Assembly (NCBI GenBank): GCA_947492825.1
Contig: CANLNT010000003.1
Location: forward strand, 1-64,000
Reading direction: 5' to 3'
Source of the DNA: an uncultured Paracoccaceae bacterium
GTDB taxonomy: Bacteria > Pseudomonadota > Alphaproteobacteria > Rhodobacterales > Rhodobacteraceae
DNA length: 64,000 nt
In this document: positions 18,379-27,761 of the stretch, in pieces
Layout: the number at the start of each line of letters is the position of its first letter
Numbering within the stretch: position 1 is the first letter of the stretch
The notes under the pieces: model-generated
Database searches by the model: none
The model's input: only the letters and a program-made list of their open reading frames with translations
What the model was told of the DNA's origin: nothing
Program-made: the position numbers and the translations under genes

Positions 18379-18671
18379 GACAAATTTCAAATCTCTTTGT
18401 CGCAAGCTTGGCGCTCTTCCTACTGATTGCCGAACCGGCCCTCGCGCAAAGCATCGACCTCTCGCCGATCCAGAGCCTGCTACAAGGCATTGTCGATGCG
18501 CTAACAGGCCCGCTCGGCGTTGTCATCGCCACACTCGCCGTTCTCGGAGTCTTCCTCAGCTGGTTCTTCAACATTATCGATCTGCGCCAGGCGCTCTGGG
18601 TGCTTGTGGGCATCGCTGGCGTCGCCGCTGCCCCCACAATCGTTGCCGCGGTGTTTGCAGGGGGACCATAA
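18375..18671 (+). CDS. virB2: VirB2-type pilin
   Basis: 98 residues. A signal peptide ([18 protein letters not shown], cut after AQ) is followed by two hydrophobic helices ([39 protein letters not shown]) separated by a short polar loop. This is the layout of TrbC/VirB2 pilins. It is the main subunit of the conjugative pilus. It overlaps virB1 by 4 bases and is followed after 2 bases by virB3. Confidence 0.88.
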   Translation: MRQISNLFVASLALFLLIAEPALAQSIDLSPIQSLLQGIVDALTGPLGVVIATLAVLGVFLSWFFNIIDLRQALWVLVGIAGVAAAPTIVAAVFAGGP

Positions 18672-18673
18672 TC

Positions 18674-18952
18674 GTGGCTGAGCGCTCGCCCCTCTTTCTT
18701 GGCCTCGTGCGCCCGCCCAAGCTTCTGGGCCTGCCCATCATGTACGCGATGGTCTGGCTCTTCGGCTCGGTGCTGCTCTTCGTCTGGGTGCAGCACATCG
18801 CGGTACTGGGCGTGGCCGCCCTGCTCTATCCCGTGCTTTGGAAGGCCGCGGACTGGGATCCGCGCTTCATCGATGTGATGATGACGACGCTGCAGGAGAC
18901 GCCACCCACGCGAAACCGTAGCATCCATTGCGGGGACAGCTATGCCCCGTGA
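18674..18952 (+). CDS. virB3: VirB3-type inner-membrane protein
   Basis: 92 residues from a GTG at 18674. The family opening (LFLGLVRPPKLLGLPIMYAM) and two membrane helices (VWLFGSVLLFVWV, IAVLGVAALLYPVLW) are clear, with ADWDPRFIDV behind them. VirB3 docks to VirB4 at the inner membrane. It overlaps virB4 by 11 bases. The GTG start is chosen because coding similarity begins there; the upstream open frame is a shadow. Confidence 0.85.
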   Translation: MAERSPLFLGLVRPPKLLGLPIMYAMVWLFGSVLLFVWVQHIAVLGVAALLYPVLWKAADWDPRFIDVMMTTLQETPPTRNRSIHCGDSYAP

Positions 18953-21317
18953 TGAAGCCCGTGATGCTGCGCTCGACCCCCGCACAATGACGCCGGACTG
19001 GTACGCGCGCGAGACCCGGCTTGCGCATATGCTGCCCTATGTGAGCCTCGTCGACGACCAGACCGTGCGGACACGGGTGAACGAACTCTTCCGCTGCATC
19101 CGGCTCGACGGGGTCAACAGCTACACGACGGATGATGCCTATCTCGACAAGGTGACCGCTCTATTTGCCCGGATCATCGCGCAGCTTGGGCCGGAGTTCA
19201 GCTACTACGTCCACAAGGTCTCCAAGGCGATCGTGCCGGATCTCGAGCCCGTGCGCGAGGACAGTTTTGCAGGAGACGTTGACCGGCTTTGGCGCGCGAA
19301 ACTGGTGAGCAGCGGCCTGCGCGACAAAACCTTGACGCTCACCGTCATTCATCGCCCGCCTCCGAAAAGCGTCCTGCCGTTTCTCAATCGCAGCGCACCG
19401 GATCGTCTCAAGGAGGTGACCGAGAAACGTCTGCGTCGCCTTGGCGAGGCCGTAAGTGTGTTCCTGTCAGGCCTGACCGAGCTGAATCCGCGCGTGCTAA
19501 CAGCCGAAAGTGGCGAGTTGATCGGGTTGCTGGGAGCCCTCAACACTGGCCGGGAGCTGCCGCTTTATCCGGCCAATACCTACGGCTTTTTGTCCTTTAA
19601 CGTCGCCAATACCCGCGTGACGTTTCAAGGCGATCACTTCGAGCTCTCCGAAGGCGTCGTGGGGCATCGCTACGGCAAGAGCTTCACCATCGGGGAATAT
19701 TCCGAGGCCACCTCCTGCACCATGTTCGACATGCTGAACCTGCCGGTCGACATGATCGTCACCCATTCGTTCACACCGATCAATTCGAACCTCATGGCGG
19801 GTCGGATCAAGCGGCAAAAGCGCCAGATGCAGGCCTCCCAGGACGCGGCCCTGTCGCTCATGGAAGCGCTCGACATCGCCGCCGATGATCTCGAGTCCAA
19901 GCGCCAGAGCTTCGGCGAACACCACATGGTCGTGACGATCTTCTGTGACACGCTCGACGAGCTGCAAACGCTGAGCGCCGAGATCGTCAACGCGGCCGCC
20001 GCCGAAGGCGTGAAGATGATCGGCGAGCGCGTCGCGGCCAAGGCCCATTACCTCAGCCATCATCCTGGCAATCAGCCCAAGCGCGTCCGTGCCAGCGCCA
20101 TCACCAATCGCAACTTCGCGGATTTCGCAGCGTTTCATCGGACCCAGCTCGGCAAGCCTGCCTCAAAAACACCCTGGGGTCGGGTCATCACGTATCTGCC
20201 CACGCCCGAGCAGAGCGCATACCGGTTTTCCTATCACGAGCAAGGCAGCCCCGAGAAAGAACCGACCAGCGGGCATACCCTGATCATGGGGCGGCCCGGG
20301 TCGGGCAAATCGGTGCTTTCCGCATTTCTCATGACGCAAGCCCGTCGAGCAGGGGCGCGGATCTTCGTCTTTGATTACCGTCTCGGTATGGAGATGGCGG
20401 TCCGCGCCAATGGCGGGCGCTATGCGTCCCTGAAAGCGGGGCAGCCCACAGGCCTCAACCCGCTCTGGACCGAAACAGATGCGCGCGGCACGGCATGGCT
20501 CTCGGACTGGCTTGCCACCCTGCTCTACCGCGCCGACAAGCCGCTCACGCCGGCGCAGACCAACCGCATCCAGGAAGTCGTGCGCCAGAACGCACAGGCC
20601 ACAAACCCGGCCTTGCGGAACTGGCGGGATTTTGCATCGCTGTTCGTCTCGACCGATGATGGCGGCGATCTGCACCAGCGCCTGCTCGAATGGACGGAAG
20701 AAGGCCGCTACGGCTGGATATTTGGCCAGACGTTGGAAGACACGTTCTCGCTGGAAGGCGATGTGGTTGGCTTCGATCTCACCGGGATTCTCGACAGCGA
20801 GGCGGAAAAGGAACGCATGGCCGTGCTCTCCTATCTCTTCCGCAGGGTCGAGCGCGAGATCGAAGACCGCCGTCCCACGATCATTGTTATCGACGAGGCC
20901 TGGAAAGCGCTCGATAACGCGTATTTCGCCGAGCGGCTCTCGAACTGGCTCGTGACCGCGCGCAAGCAGAACACCGTCGCGGTGATGATGACACAATATG
21001 CAAGCCAGCTCGAGCGCACCCGAACCGGCAAGACCATAGTCGAGGCCGTGCCGACGCAGATCCTGCTCCCGAACATCCGCGCCCATGCGTCCGACTACGC
21101 GATGCTGAACCTCTACGAGAAGGAACTCGATGTGCTTCTCAACACCGGCAGCTACAGCCGCCTTGCGCTCATCCGCGATGACCAAGGATCGATCGTCGTC
21201 GATGCCGATCTCAGCGCTCTCGGGCCAAATCTCACCATCCTCGGCGGCATGGAAAAGGGACAAGCGCTGGTCGGTGCTGACTACCGTGACCGCCCCGATT
21301 TCTGGAGGATTTCATGA
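18942..21317 (+). CDS. virB4: VirB4-type secretion ATPase
   Basis: 791 residues, the normal size. The CagE/TrbE/VirB N-domain includes GVVGHRYGKSFTIGEY and AAKAHYLSHHPGN. The ATPase domain has Walker A at HTLIMGRPGSGKSVLSAF (residue ~450) and Walker B at PTIIVIDEAWKAL. It powers pilus assembly and substrate transfer from the cytoplasmic face. It overlaps virB3 and ends with a 4-base overlap with the lipoprotein gene. Confidence 0.93.
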   Translation: MPRDEARDAALDPRTMTPDWYARETRLAHMLPYVSLVDDQTVRTRVNELFRCIRLDGVNSYTTDDAYLDKVTALFARIIAQLGPEFSYYVHKVSKAIVPDLEPVREDSFAGDVDRLWRAKLVSSGLRDKTLTLTVIHRPPPKSVLPFLNRSAPDRLKEVTEKRLRRLGEAVSVFLSGLTELNPRVLTAESGELIGLLGALNTGRELPLYPANTYGFLSFNVANTRVTFQGDHFELSEGVVGHRYGKSFTIGEYSEATSCTMFDMLNLPVDMIVTHSFTPINSNLMAGRIKRQKRQMQASQDAALSLMEALDIAADDLESKRQSFGEHHMVVTIFCDTLDELQTLSAEIVNAAAAEGVKMIGERVAAKAHYLSHHPGNQPKRVRASAITNRNFADFAAFHRTQLGKPASKTPWGRVITYLPTPEQSAYRFSYHEQGSPEKEPTSGHTLIMGRPGSGKSVLSAFLMTQARRAGARIFVFDYRLGMEMAVRANGGRYASLKAGQPTGLNPLWTETDARGTAWLSDWLATLLYRADKPLTPAQTNRIQEVVRQNAQATNPALRNWRDFASLFVSTDDGGDLHQRLLEWTEEGRYGWIFGQTLEDTFSLEGDVVGFDLTGILDSEAEKERMAVLSYLFRRVEREIEDRRPTIIVIDEAWKALDNAYFAERLSNWLVTARKQNTVAVMMTQYASQLERTRTGKTIVEAVPTQILLPNIRAHASDYAMLNLYEKELDVLLNTGSYSRLALIRDDQGSIVVDADLSALGPNLTILGGMEKGQALVGADYRDRPDFWRIS

Positions 21318-21481
21318 CACGCATTTTGTTGTTTCTCGCCGCGCTCGGCGCCTTGGCTTCTTGCGCCCAATATCAGGAACCGCAGGTCAATTGCTTTACC
21401 TTCTTCGCCGCGACGGCCCCTGTTGCACCAGATTGCACCTTCACTCCCCTTGGCACACCGGAGGGTGACGTTGAGGTCTAA
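21314..21481 (+). CDS. virB7: VirB7-like lipoprotein
   Basis: 55 residues, ATGA overlap with virB4. A short hydrophobic signal with lipobox LASC (cleavage before Cys16) is followed by about 40 mature residues with two further cysteines (VNCFTFF, PDCTFTPL). Size, lipobox and position match VirB7, which anchors VirB9 to the outer membrane. The 3' end overlaps the next gene's start region. Confidence 0.7.
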   Translation: MTRILLFLAALGALASCAQYQEPQVNCFTFFAATAPVAPDCTFTPLGTPEGDVEV

Positions 21482-22625
21482 ACTGCCCCATATCCTAACT
21501 CTGTGCCTGCTGCCCGGTCTCGCCCTATCCCAAGGTGTGCCGAGCAATGACAGCGGGCTGACCGCGCGAGATATCATTGAGACCGGCGATCGCGAGGCCG
21601 ACCTGGCGGTCCAGGCCGACAAGCTTGCCGCGCGTGAACTCATCGCCGAGATTGAACGCGAGCAATTGGCCACCTTGCAGCGCATCCTAGATGCCCAGAC
21701 AAGTTTTGGCGGTCAGGGCCTGCCGGCCATAGTCTCGGGGCTGGAAAGTGGCAGCGGTGACCCGGACCGTTCCGTCGAGGCCGTCTATGGCAATGCCGAA
21801 TTCGATCCCAACCCCGGCGGCGCACAGATGTTCGGGGATGCCTCCGAGAACATCGAGCAGCTCATCATCCGCGTCGCCCAGGAGACCAGCGGCTTTGCGG
21901 GCGTAGAGCGTGCGGGTCTCTCGCCGGTTCAATGGCGGGCTTTGCTGCAGGCGCTCATCTGGCAGGAAAGCCGGTTTACGATTGGGGCACGGTCTCCCGT
22001 TGGCGCTTTTGGTCTCACCCAGATCATGCCCGGCACCGCCATCGACCTTGGCATCAACCCGGAATACTATGACAGCCCCTACCTTCAGGTACATGGCGGC
22101 GCGCGTTACCTCGCGACCCAACTCAATACCTTCGATGGCAACATCATCAACGCGCTTGCCGCCTATAATGCCGGACCCGGCCGCGTGTTCGAATATGGTG
22201 GCGTGCCGCCCTTTGCCGAGACCCAGCACTACGTTCAGGTCATCCCCGAACGCTACAATCTTTATCTGAGCCGCATCGGCGTGATCGAAGCGCTCGGCAC
22301 GATCGATCCGGCGCTTCTCGCCAATGCGAACCTCTCGATCACCGGGCACGGCGCGGCTTTCTATGGCAACAACGCGCCCGCCGCGATCAAGCAGGCGGCA
22401 CTGCGCATCGCGGACATCGTTGAGCGGATTTCCGAGACCGAAGACGTTCAAGAGAGCATCGCGCTCAACACCTATGCTCGCGCCGAACTCGTGCGCCTCG
22501 TCGGAGCCCGCATCCGGCTGCAGGCCGCCCGCACCCGCATCCTTTCCGCCGAAGAATTGGCACAGGCCAGCGCGCGTATGGCCGAGGGCGCGTTCATGGA
22601 ATTCACGATCAGGGAGATTGAATGA
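21471..22625 (+). CDS. Second lytic transglycosylase of the T4SS cluster
   Basis: About 384 residues. I prefer the TTG at 21471 because GGAGG lies 6 bases upstream; a GTG at 21465 would sit on that site. A signal peptide (ILTLCLLPGLALS) precedes a helical segment (READLAVQADKLAARELIAE). The SLT domain then has the catalytic Glu in LIWQESRFTIGARSPVGAFG, with LTQIMPGTAIDLGI and [22 protein letters not shown]-terminal ~110-residue helical extension is not part of the enzyme core. Two transglycosylases in one VirB operon is unusual; this one may double as a structural part. Confidence 0.8.
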   Translation: MRSKLPHILTLCLLPGLALSQGVPSNDSGLTARDIIETGDREADLAVQADKLAARELIAEIEREQLATLQRILDAQTSFGGQGLPAIVSGLESGSGDPDRSVEAVYGNAEFDPNPGGAQMFGDASENIEQLIIRVAQETSGFAGVERAGLSPVQWRALLQALIWQESRFTIGARSPVGAFGLTQIMPGTAIDLGINPEYYDSPYLQVHGGARYLATQLNTFDGNIINALAAYNAGPGRVFEYGGVPPFAETQHYVQVIPERYNLYLSRIGVIEALGTIDPALLANANLSITGHGAAFYGNNAPAAIKQAALRIADIVERISETEDVQESIALNTYARAELVRLVGARIRLQAARTRILSAEELAQASARMAEGAFMEFTIREIE

Positions 22626-23434
22626 TGAGACCTCTACTCATGAGAACGGCCTTGGCCACGACGCTTGGGATTGGCCTGCATCTTGGCACCATGTCCCCTG
22701 CCCTGGCACAAGGCGTGCCCGTCGTCGATACCCAGAACATCGCACAAAACATCCAGCAGCTCCGGCAGATGATCGAGGACGAGATCCTGCAAAACGAGCA
22801 GCTGACGCAGCTCCGCGAACAGCTTGCGACACTCACGGAACAACTTGGCGAATTGCAACGGACCTACGAAGCCCTCACCCGCCTCGCCGAGCTTCCGGAA
22901 ATCATCCGCACCGAGATGGAGGACGAGTTGAACGGCCTGCTCGACCAGGAATTCGGAGACATCCTCGCCACGATCGAAGCCATCAAGACGGGTGACTTTT
23001 CTGGCCTCTCCGGTTCCGGCGCGGGCGAGATCGAAACCCAGATGGACCGGGTGCTGGCCGATCTCGGCTTTGACGATGATGCACTTTCGGAAATGGCTAC
23101 GAGCGGCAATCCCGGTGCCAATCGTGTGGCCACACAAGCCACGACCGGCGCGCTCGTCTCGGCAGCAGCGCAGAACAGCTATGAGGATGCCGGCCAGTCA
23201 CTGGAACGCGTCGACCGGCTCGTGGGGCTCATCGATGACATGGATGAGCTGAAGGAAAGCGTCGATCTCAACACGCGCGTGACGGCGGAATTGGCCATTG
23301 CCCTCGTCGCCATGTGGCAGCTCGAAGCCGTGCAAACCGTGGGCGACGGCACGGGCGGCGTGATCGACGCCGCCACCATCGCTGAGGAGCAGCGCTTCAT
23401 GGATTTCACCTTGCCGGACCTACGGGCAGACTGA
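22622..23434 (+). CDS. virB5: VirB5-like T4SS protein
   Basis: 270 residues with a signal peptide (ATTLGIGLHLGTMSPALAQ). The mature part is helical and Gln-rich (IQQLRQMIEDEILQNEQLTQ, LATLTEQLGELQRTYEALT), with a C-terminal DLNTRVTAELAIALVAMW pattern seen in VirB5/TrbJ-type pilus-tip proteins. Position between B7 and B8 and an ATGATG overlap with the preceding gene support this. Divergent family, so assigned by architecture. Confidence 0.72.
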   Translation: MMRPLLMRTALATTLGIGLHLGTMSPALAQGVPVVDTQNIAQNIQQLRQMIEDEILQNEQLTQLREQLATLTEQLGELQRTYEALTRLAELPEIIRTEMEDELNGLLDQEFGDILATIEAIKTGDFSGLSGSGAGEIETQMDRVLADLGFDDDALSEMATSGNPGANRVATQATTGALVSAAAQNSYEDAGQSLERVDRLVGLIDDMDELKESVDLNTRVTAELAIALVAMWQLEAVQTVGDGTGGVIDAATIAEEQRFMDFTLPDLRAD

Positions 23435-23448
23435 TCGTGGGGGCATGA

Positions 23449-24105
23449 ATGGTGGCGAGTGAACAAGAAATCATCGAGGAAGAACTGGTCTACGGCGCCT
23501 TGCGCCGCGAACGCCTCTGGCAACGCCTTGGCCTGATGGGCCTTGTCTTCGGTGTCATCGGCTGTCTGAGCGCCGCGGCTGTCTCGATCCTCGATGTCGA
23601 CCCGCCCCCCGTCGTTGTCCCCTATGATCCCGCCACCGGCTTTGCACTCCCCGAAGCCTCGGTCGGCGCCTCCTCGGTGACCGCCAACCAGGCGATCATC
23701 GAGGCGGAAGTCTTCCGCTACGTGACCGACCGCGAGGTCTACAACCAGCTCGACAACGATCTGCGCATCCGCCGCGTTCTGCGCCGTTCGGATGGTGCCG
23801 CCGAGAGCGGGTTGCGCCAGATCTGGAACAGCGCCAACGAGAACTACCCGCCCACGGTCTATGGCCCGAATGCCCGGCTCGACGTGGAAATCCTCAGCAT
23901 CAATCGGATCGGCACAAACCGCGCCACGGTCCGGCTGCGCAAGCGTCTGACATCCATCAATGGCGTCCAGACGGGGCTGTTTACCGCCACGCTCCTCTTC
24001 GAGTTTCGCCCCGAGACCCGCCGCTCCATCGATGAGGTCTGGACCAATCCTTTTGGCTTCACGGTCCTCGAATATTCCATCCGCTCCGACAGATTGGAGA
24101 ACTAG
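23449..24105 (+). CDS. virB8: VirB8-type inner-membrane scaffold
   Basis: 218 residues: a cytoplasmic N-terminus, one membrane helix (LGLMGLVFGVIGCLSAAAV), and a periplasmic domain with the VirB8 pattern (ANQAIIEAEVFRYVTDREVY, YGPNARLDVEILSINRIG, ATLLFEFRPE, WTNPFGFTVLEYSIRSD). It links the inner-membrane complex to VirB9/VirB10. The following virB9 starts 1 base after its stop. Confidence 0.88.
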   Translation: MVASEQEIIEEELVYGALRRERLWQRLGLMGLVFGVIGCLSAAAVSILDVDPPPVVVPYDPATGFALPEASVGASSVTANQAIIEAEVFRYVTDREVYNQLDNDLRIRRVLRRSDGAAESGLRQIWNSANENYPPTVYGPNARLDVEILSINRIGTNRATVRLRKRLTSINGVQTGLFTATLLFEFRPETRRSIDEVWTNPFGFTVLEYSIRSDRLEN

Positions 24106-24106
24106 T

Positions 24107-24802
24107 TTGATCAGTAAGTTCTTTGTTGCTGGCCTATTTTCCCTGCTGCCAGTCCTTGCCTTCGCGGAAGCCATTCCGCGCGGTGGCCCCAATGACAGCC
24201 GCGTGCGCTTGGCTACCTATCAGGAAGGTCAGGTCTATCGACTGAATGTCTCGCTCACCCATGTGACCACGGTCGAGTTCGGGGAAGGCGAGAGCATCCG
24301 CTCGATCATCGCAGGCGACACGGAGGGCTTCGAGATCGACGGCGTGCCGGGCGGCCAGGCCTTCGCGATCAAGCCCGTCGCGCGCGGTGTCCATACCAAC
24401 GTGACCGTCTATACCAACCGCCGCAGCTACTACTTCAACGTCCAGGAGACCCGCAGCCCGACCTTCTACGTGGTCCAGTTCCGCTACCCCGAAGACAATG
24501 CACGGCCCACACGTGCCATCGCGGCCCAGGCCCCGAACCACAATTACGGTGCCAGCGCGCGCACCGAGTTCACCCCGACCCGCGTCTGGGATGACGGGAC
24601 CTTCACGTATTTCGAATTCCCGCGGAACGCGCCGGTACCCGCGATCTTTCGTTACGCGAATGGCCGCGAGCGGACGGTCAACACGCAAGCCACCGAAGAC
24701 GGCGTGATCCGGGTCTCCGGGGTGAACCGGCAATGGGTACTGCGGATCGGGGACGAGGTGGTCTGTATCGAGGCCACACCGCCTGCGGGGGTGGGATCAT
24801 GA
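24107..24802 (+). CDS. virB9: VirB9-type outer-membrane complex protein
   Basis: 231 residues from a TTG at 24107, which directly yields a signal peptide (FFVAGLFSLLPVLAFA). The CagX/VirB9 domain shows the YQEGQVYRLNVSLTHVTTVE opening and, near the end, TRVWDDGTFTYFEFP and WVLRIGDEVVCIEA. It forms the outer-membrane ring with VirB7 and VirB10. Its stop overlaps the virB10 start (ATGA). Confidence 0.88.
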   Translation: MISKFFVAGLFSLLPVLAFAEAIPRGGPNDSRVRLATYQEGQVYRLNVSLTHVTTVEFGEGESIRSIIAGDTEGFEIDGVPGGQAFAIKPVARGVHTNVTVYTNRRSYYFNVQETRSPTFYVVQFRYPEDNARPTRAIAAQAPNHNYGASARTEFTPTRVWDDGTFTYFEFPRNAPVPAIFRYANGRERTVNTQATEDGVIRVSGVNRQWVLRIGDEVVCIEATPPAGVGS

Positions 24803-26178
24803 GCGACACCGGAAACGCAGACCTCGAGAAACGTCTCGCAACCCTCGAGCAAGGCAAAGGAGCAGGTTCGCCCCCTGCCCCGCGACGCTCGCCGCTGCTC
24901 GCACTGGTCGTCGTCCTCGCGATCGGTGCCGGCGGTGCCTTGCTCTATCTCCTGTCCCAACCCGAGGAAGAGGAAGCCTTGCCCACGGCCACGCCAGACG
25001 TGTTCCAGAACGAAGGCGACGGGTTCGGCGCGATCGAGACCCTCCCCCCACCCGAGCCCGAAGTCGTTCTGGTCGCACCGGAACCGGTGGAACCGAACGC
25101 CGAGCTCTTGGCACAACTCGCCGCCCTTCAGTCCCAGATCGAGGAGTTACGCAACGCGCCCGAACCCGTCGTCGAAGAAGATACCGCAGCCGCCGAAGCC
25201 ATTGACGCACTGACAGCGCAGATAGCCGCCTTGCAGGCCGCGTCGGAAGCCGCTCAGCAGCAGTTCCGAGACGAGCTCACGGCGCGCGATCGCGAGCTGG
25301 AGCAACTCCGCATGGACCTCGAACTCGCGCAGCTCGAGGCCAATCGCCCCCTTCCGGCACCCATCGGACCCACCGAGGACGAGCTGCGCGCGCGGGAAGA
25401 AGAGCGGCTGCGCCGCGAGGAGGAAGCAAGACGGCTGGCGGAACTCGAACGCCGCGCGGCCGAAGAACGCGCGTTTCAGGAACGCCGCATCGCCTCGCCC
25501 ACCATCGCCTTTGGCGGCACCTCCGGCGCAAATGAGACGGCGTTAGCCGAGCGGACTTTTGGCGAAGTGACGGATTTCGTTCTAAACGGCGCGCTGCCCA
25601 CTTCGGTGACGCAAGCAGAGGTCATCGCCAATCCGTCCAACACCATCATCCAGGGCACGATGATTCAGGCCGTCATGGAAACCGCCCTCGACAGTTCCCT
25701 GCCCGGCCAAACCCGGGCCGTTGTTTCCGAAGGTGTCTTCAGTTTCGATGGCTCCCGCCTCCTGATCCCGCGCGGGTCCCGTCTCATTGGGCGCTATCGC
25801 TCCGGCGTCGATATCGCGCAGCGCCGGGTCACCATCGCCTGGGACCGGATCATCCTGCCCGACAATCAAACCATCCAGATCAGCTCCTTCGGAGGTGATG
25901 AACTTGGCCGCTCCGGCGTGACCGGCTTTGTCGACACCCGGTTTGATGAGCGCTTTGGTTCGGCAGCGCTGATTTCCCTGATCTCCGCAGCCCCAAGCGC
26001 CGCCGCCGCAAATGTTCAGGAAGAGACCACCGCAGATGTGCTCGAAGACGTGGGCGATGATCTTGCCGACGCCACGGACAGCGTGATTGGCGACTATCTC
26101 TCCATCGGCCCCGTTATCTATGTCGACCAGGGCGCGCGCGTCACGGTGATGGTCGACCGCGATCTGGAGATATTCTGA
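24799..26178 (+). CDS. virB10: VirB10-type channel scaffold
   Basis: 459 residues from the ATG at 24799. It has a short cytoplasmic tail, one membrane helix (LLALVVVLAIGAGGALLYLL), a Pro/Glu-rich then long Gln/Arg/Glu coiled periplasmic segment, and the TrbI/VirB10 beta-barrel domain (GTMIQAVMETALDSSLPGQT, SFDGSRLLIPRGSRLIGRYR, AWDRIILPDNQTI). It spans both membranes and gates the channel. The coiled spacer is longer than in Agrobacterium VirB10. Confidence 0.9.
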   Translation: MSDTGNADLEKRLATLEQGKGAGSPPAPRRSPLLALVVVLAIGAGGALLYLLSQPEEEEALPTATPDVFQNEGDGFGAIETLPPPEPEVVLVAPEPVEPNAELLAQLAALQSQIEELRNAPEPVVEEDTAAAEAIDALTAQIAALQAASEAAQQQFRDELTARDRELEQLRMDLELAQLEANRPLPAPIGPTEDELRAREEERLRREEEARRLAELERRAAEERAFQERRIASPTIAFGGTSGANETALAERTFGEVTDFVLNGALPTSVTQAEVIANPSNTIIQGTMIQAVMETALDSSLPGQTRAVVSEGVFSFDGSRLLIPRGSRLIGRYRSGVDIAQRRVTIAWDRIILPDNQTIQISSFGGDELGRSGVTGFVDTRFDERFGSAALISLISAAPSAAAANVQEETTADVLEDVGDDLADATDSVIGDYLSIGPVIYVDQGARVTVMVDRDLEIF

Positions 26179-26182
26179 GCCC

Positions 26183-27169
26183 ATGTCGCTGAGCTATCTC
26201 CAGACCTCGCTTGATCGGATCGACGCCGCCGCCCGCGACGATGTCATCGAGATCTGCATCAACCCTGACGGCAGCTGCTGGGGAGAATTCCAGGGCGATC
26301 ACTTCATGCGAAAGCTGGACCGGAAGCTGAACGCAACGGAAGTGAAAGACCTCGGCAACCAGATCGCCTCTTCCGCCAATACCACCATGAGCAAGGACCG
26401 CCCGATCGTCTCGGTCTCGATCACCTACAAGGGCCGACCGATCCGAGCGCAGGTGATCACACCACCCGCGGTGCTAACGGCCATGTCGATCAGCCTTCGG
26501 TTCTTTTCGAGCCTGCCGCTCGAAGGAATCGCGCTGGATTTCCTATATGGCAAGGAACGAAAACTCGAAGAACTCCGCCTCGAGAAAACCCGGGAGCTGC
26601 GCGAGATCGTGGCCGCTGGCATCATCGACGATGCGCTGGCCTTCTGCGTCGAAAACAAGCTGAACATGATCGTCTCGGGCGGCACCTCCACCGGCAAGAC
26701 TGTCGCTGCGCGGAAGATCCTCTCTCATGTGCCGGCCGAGGAACGCATCGTCACCATCGAGGAAGCCGCCGAGCTTCTGCCGACCCAGCCAAATGCCGTG
26801 ACCCTCATCGCCAACCGGGATGCGGAATTCCAGACCGCTGATGTGCTGCTCACTGCCACGCTGCGCATGCGCCCCGACCGGATCATCCTCAGCGAGGTGC
26901 GCGGCAAGGAGGCCATGACCTTCCTCGAGGCGATCAACACCGGCCATGGCGGGTCCATGACCACGCTTCACGCCGAAACTCCGCAGCTCGCCGTGCAGCG
27001 CCTGGCCATCGCGGCGCTCAAGACCGAGATCCCGATGACCTATGCCGACATGATCCAGTACATCGAGAACTCCATCGACGTGATCATCCAGGCCGGTCGC
27101 AACGACGGCCGACGCGGCATCACAGAATTCTACCTCCCCGGCGCAACCGAGATCGGAGCTTCCCAATGA
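26183..27169 (+). CDS. virB11: VirB11-type secretion ATPase
   Basis: 328 residues. An N-terminal domain (DVIEICINPDGSCWGEF) is followed by the RecA-like ATPase: Walker A MIVSGGTSTGKTVAARKI, Asp box IVTIEEAAELL, Walker B DRIILSEVRGKEAMTFLEAI, and His box NTGHGGSMTTLHAETP. A hexameric cytoplasmic ATPase that drives pilus assembly and substrate translocation. It overlaps the next small gene by 4 bases. Confidence 0.93.
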   Translation: MSLSYLQTSLDRIDAAARDDVIEICINPDGSCWGEFQGDHFMRKLDRKLNATEVKDLGNQIASSANTTMSKDRPIVSVSITYKGRPIRAQVITPPAVLTAMSISLRFFSSLPLEGIALDFLYGKERKLEELRLEKTRELREIVAAGIIDDALAFCVENKLNMIVSGGTSTGKTVAARKILSHVPAEERIVTIEEAAELLPTQPNAVTLIANRDAEFQTADVLLTATLRMRPDRIILSEVRGKEAMTFLEAINTGHGGSMTTLHAETPQLAVQRLAIAALKTEIPMTYADMIQYIENSIDVIIQAGRNDGRRGITEFYLPGATEIGASQ

Positions 27170-27354
27170 AGACCTTTGAATATGACATCCTGTTTTTCCA
27201 CGTGAAGAAGCAAAAGGACTACGACGCGATGCGAAGCGCCTTGAATGAGCGCGGCGCTGAGGGGTGGGAAGTCATCACAGCTGAAGCAGGTGACTACGGC
27301 TACACCACGTTCTTGAAGCGAGAATCTTTGGCGACAAAGGCGGCTTCAGAATGA
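27166..27354 (+). CDS. DUF4177-like small protein in the T4SS operon
   Basis: 62 residues. The pattern FEYDILFF then LNERGAEGWEVITAEAGDYG and TTFLKRE matches the short DUF4177-type fold (an LN--G-EGWE-V core). It has no signal or membrane segment. It is translationally coupled to both neighbours by ATGA overlaps, so it belongs to the operon, although it is not a standard VirB component. Role unknown. Confidence 0.72.
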   Translation: MKTFEYDILFFHVKKQKDYDAMRSALNERGAEGWEVITAEAGDYGYTTFLKRESLATKAASE

Positions 27355-27755
27355 TGCGGGTCGTTGCGACGGCAAGCCTGCTGGTCGTCGTCGGCGCAAC
27401 AGATGGCATCGCTGAACGGAACCTGATCCCAACGCTCGACAATCAGCCAGATGTTTGTCCCGACCAACCTCCAGAGCCACAGTGGATGCAAGGCATAGAT
27501 GTGCGCGAGTCCCACAAACGGCTCCTGATTCAACAAATTTATCGTGCGCAGAGCATGCAACGCATTGTTGAAGCCCAAAGCTGTGAATGTCCCACGCGGT
27601 ATCCGCCCTGGGAGGCGGCTGAAGGCGTCTTCGTCGAGAATTTCGCCGCATCTGAATACTGGGACATCGTGGAAGCGACGTCAGAATACCGACGGCAGGC
27701 AAATGATCTTCGGCGCGAAGCCATGCCAATCTGCGAAGCTGCTGGAAATTGGTAG
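27351..27755 (+). CDS. Secreted Cys-containing protein in the T4SS operon
   Basis: 134 residues with a signal peptide (VVATASLLVVVGATDGIA). The mature part has four cysteines (PDVCPDQ, QSCECPTRYPPWEA, MPICEAAG) and helical segments (HKRLLIQQIYRAQSMQRIVE). It is coupled to the small gene before it and precedes virB6 by 6 bases. Its place suggests a periplasmic accessory of the channel, in the slot where EexN-like or TrbM-like proteins occur. Family not recognised. Confidence 0.65.
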   Translation: MMRVVATASLLVVVGATDGIAERNLIPTLDNQPDVCPDQPPEPQWMQGIDVRESHKRLLIQQIYRAQSMQRIVEAQSCECPTRYPPWEAAEGVFVENFAASEYWDIVEATSEYRRQANDLRREAMPICEAAGNW

Positions 27756-27761
27756 GGTTTC

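Noticed and set aside
20163-21263. 366-codon minus-strand frame inside virB4
   Set aside because: Shadow of virB4: no start site or recognisable motif, and its open length follows from high GC at third positions.
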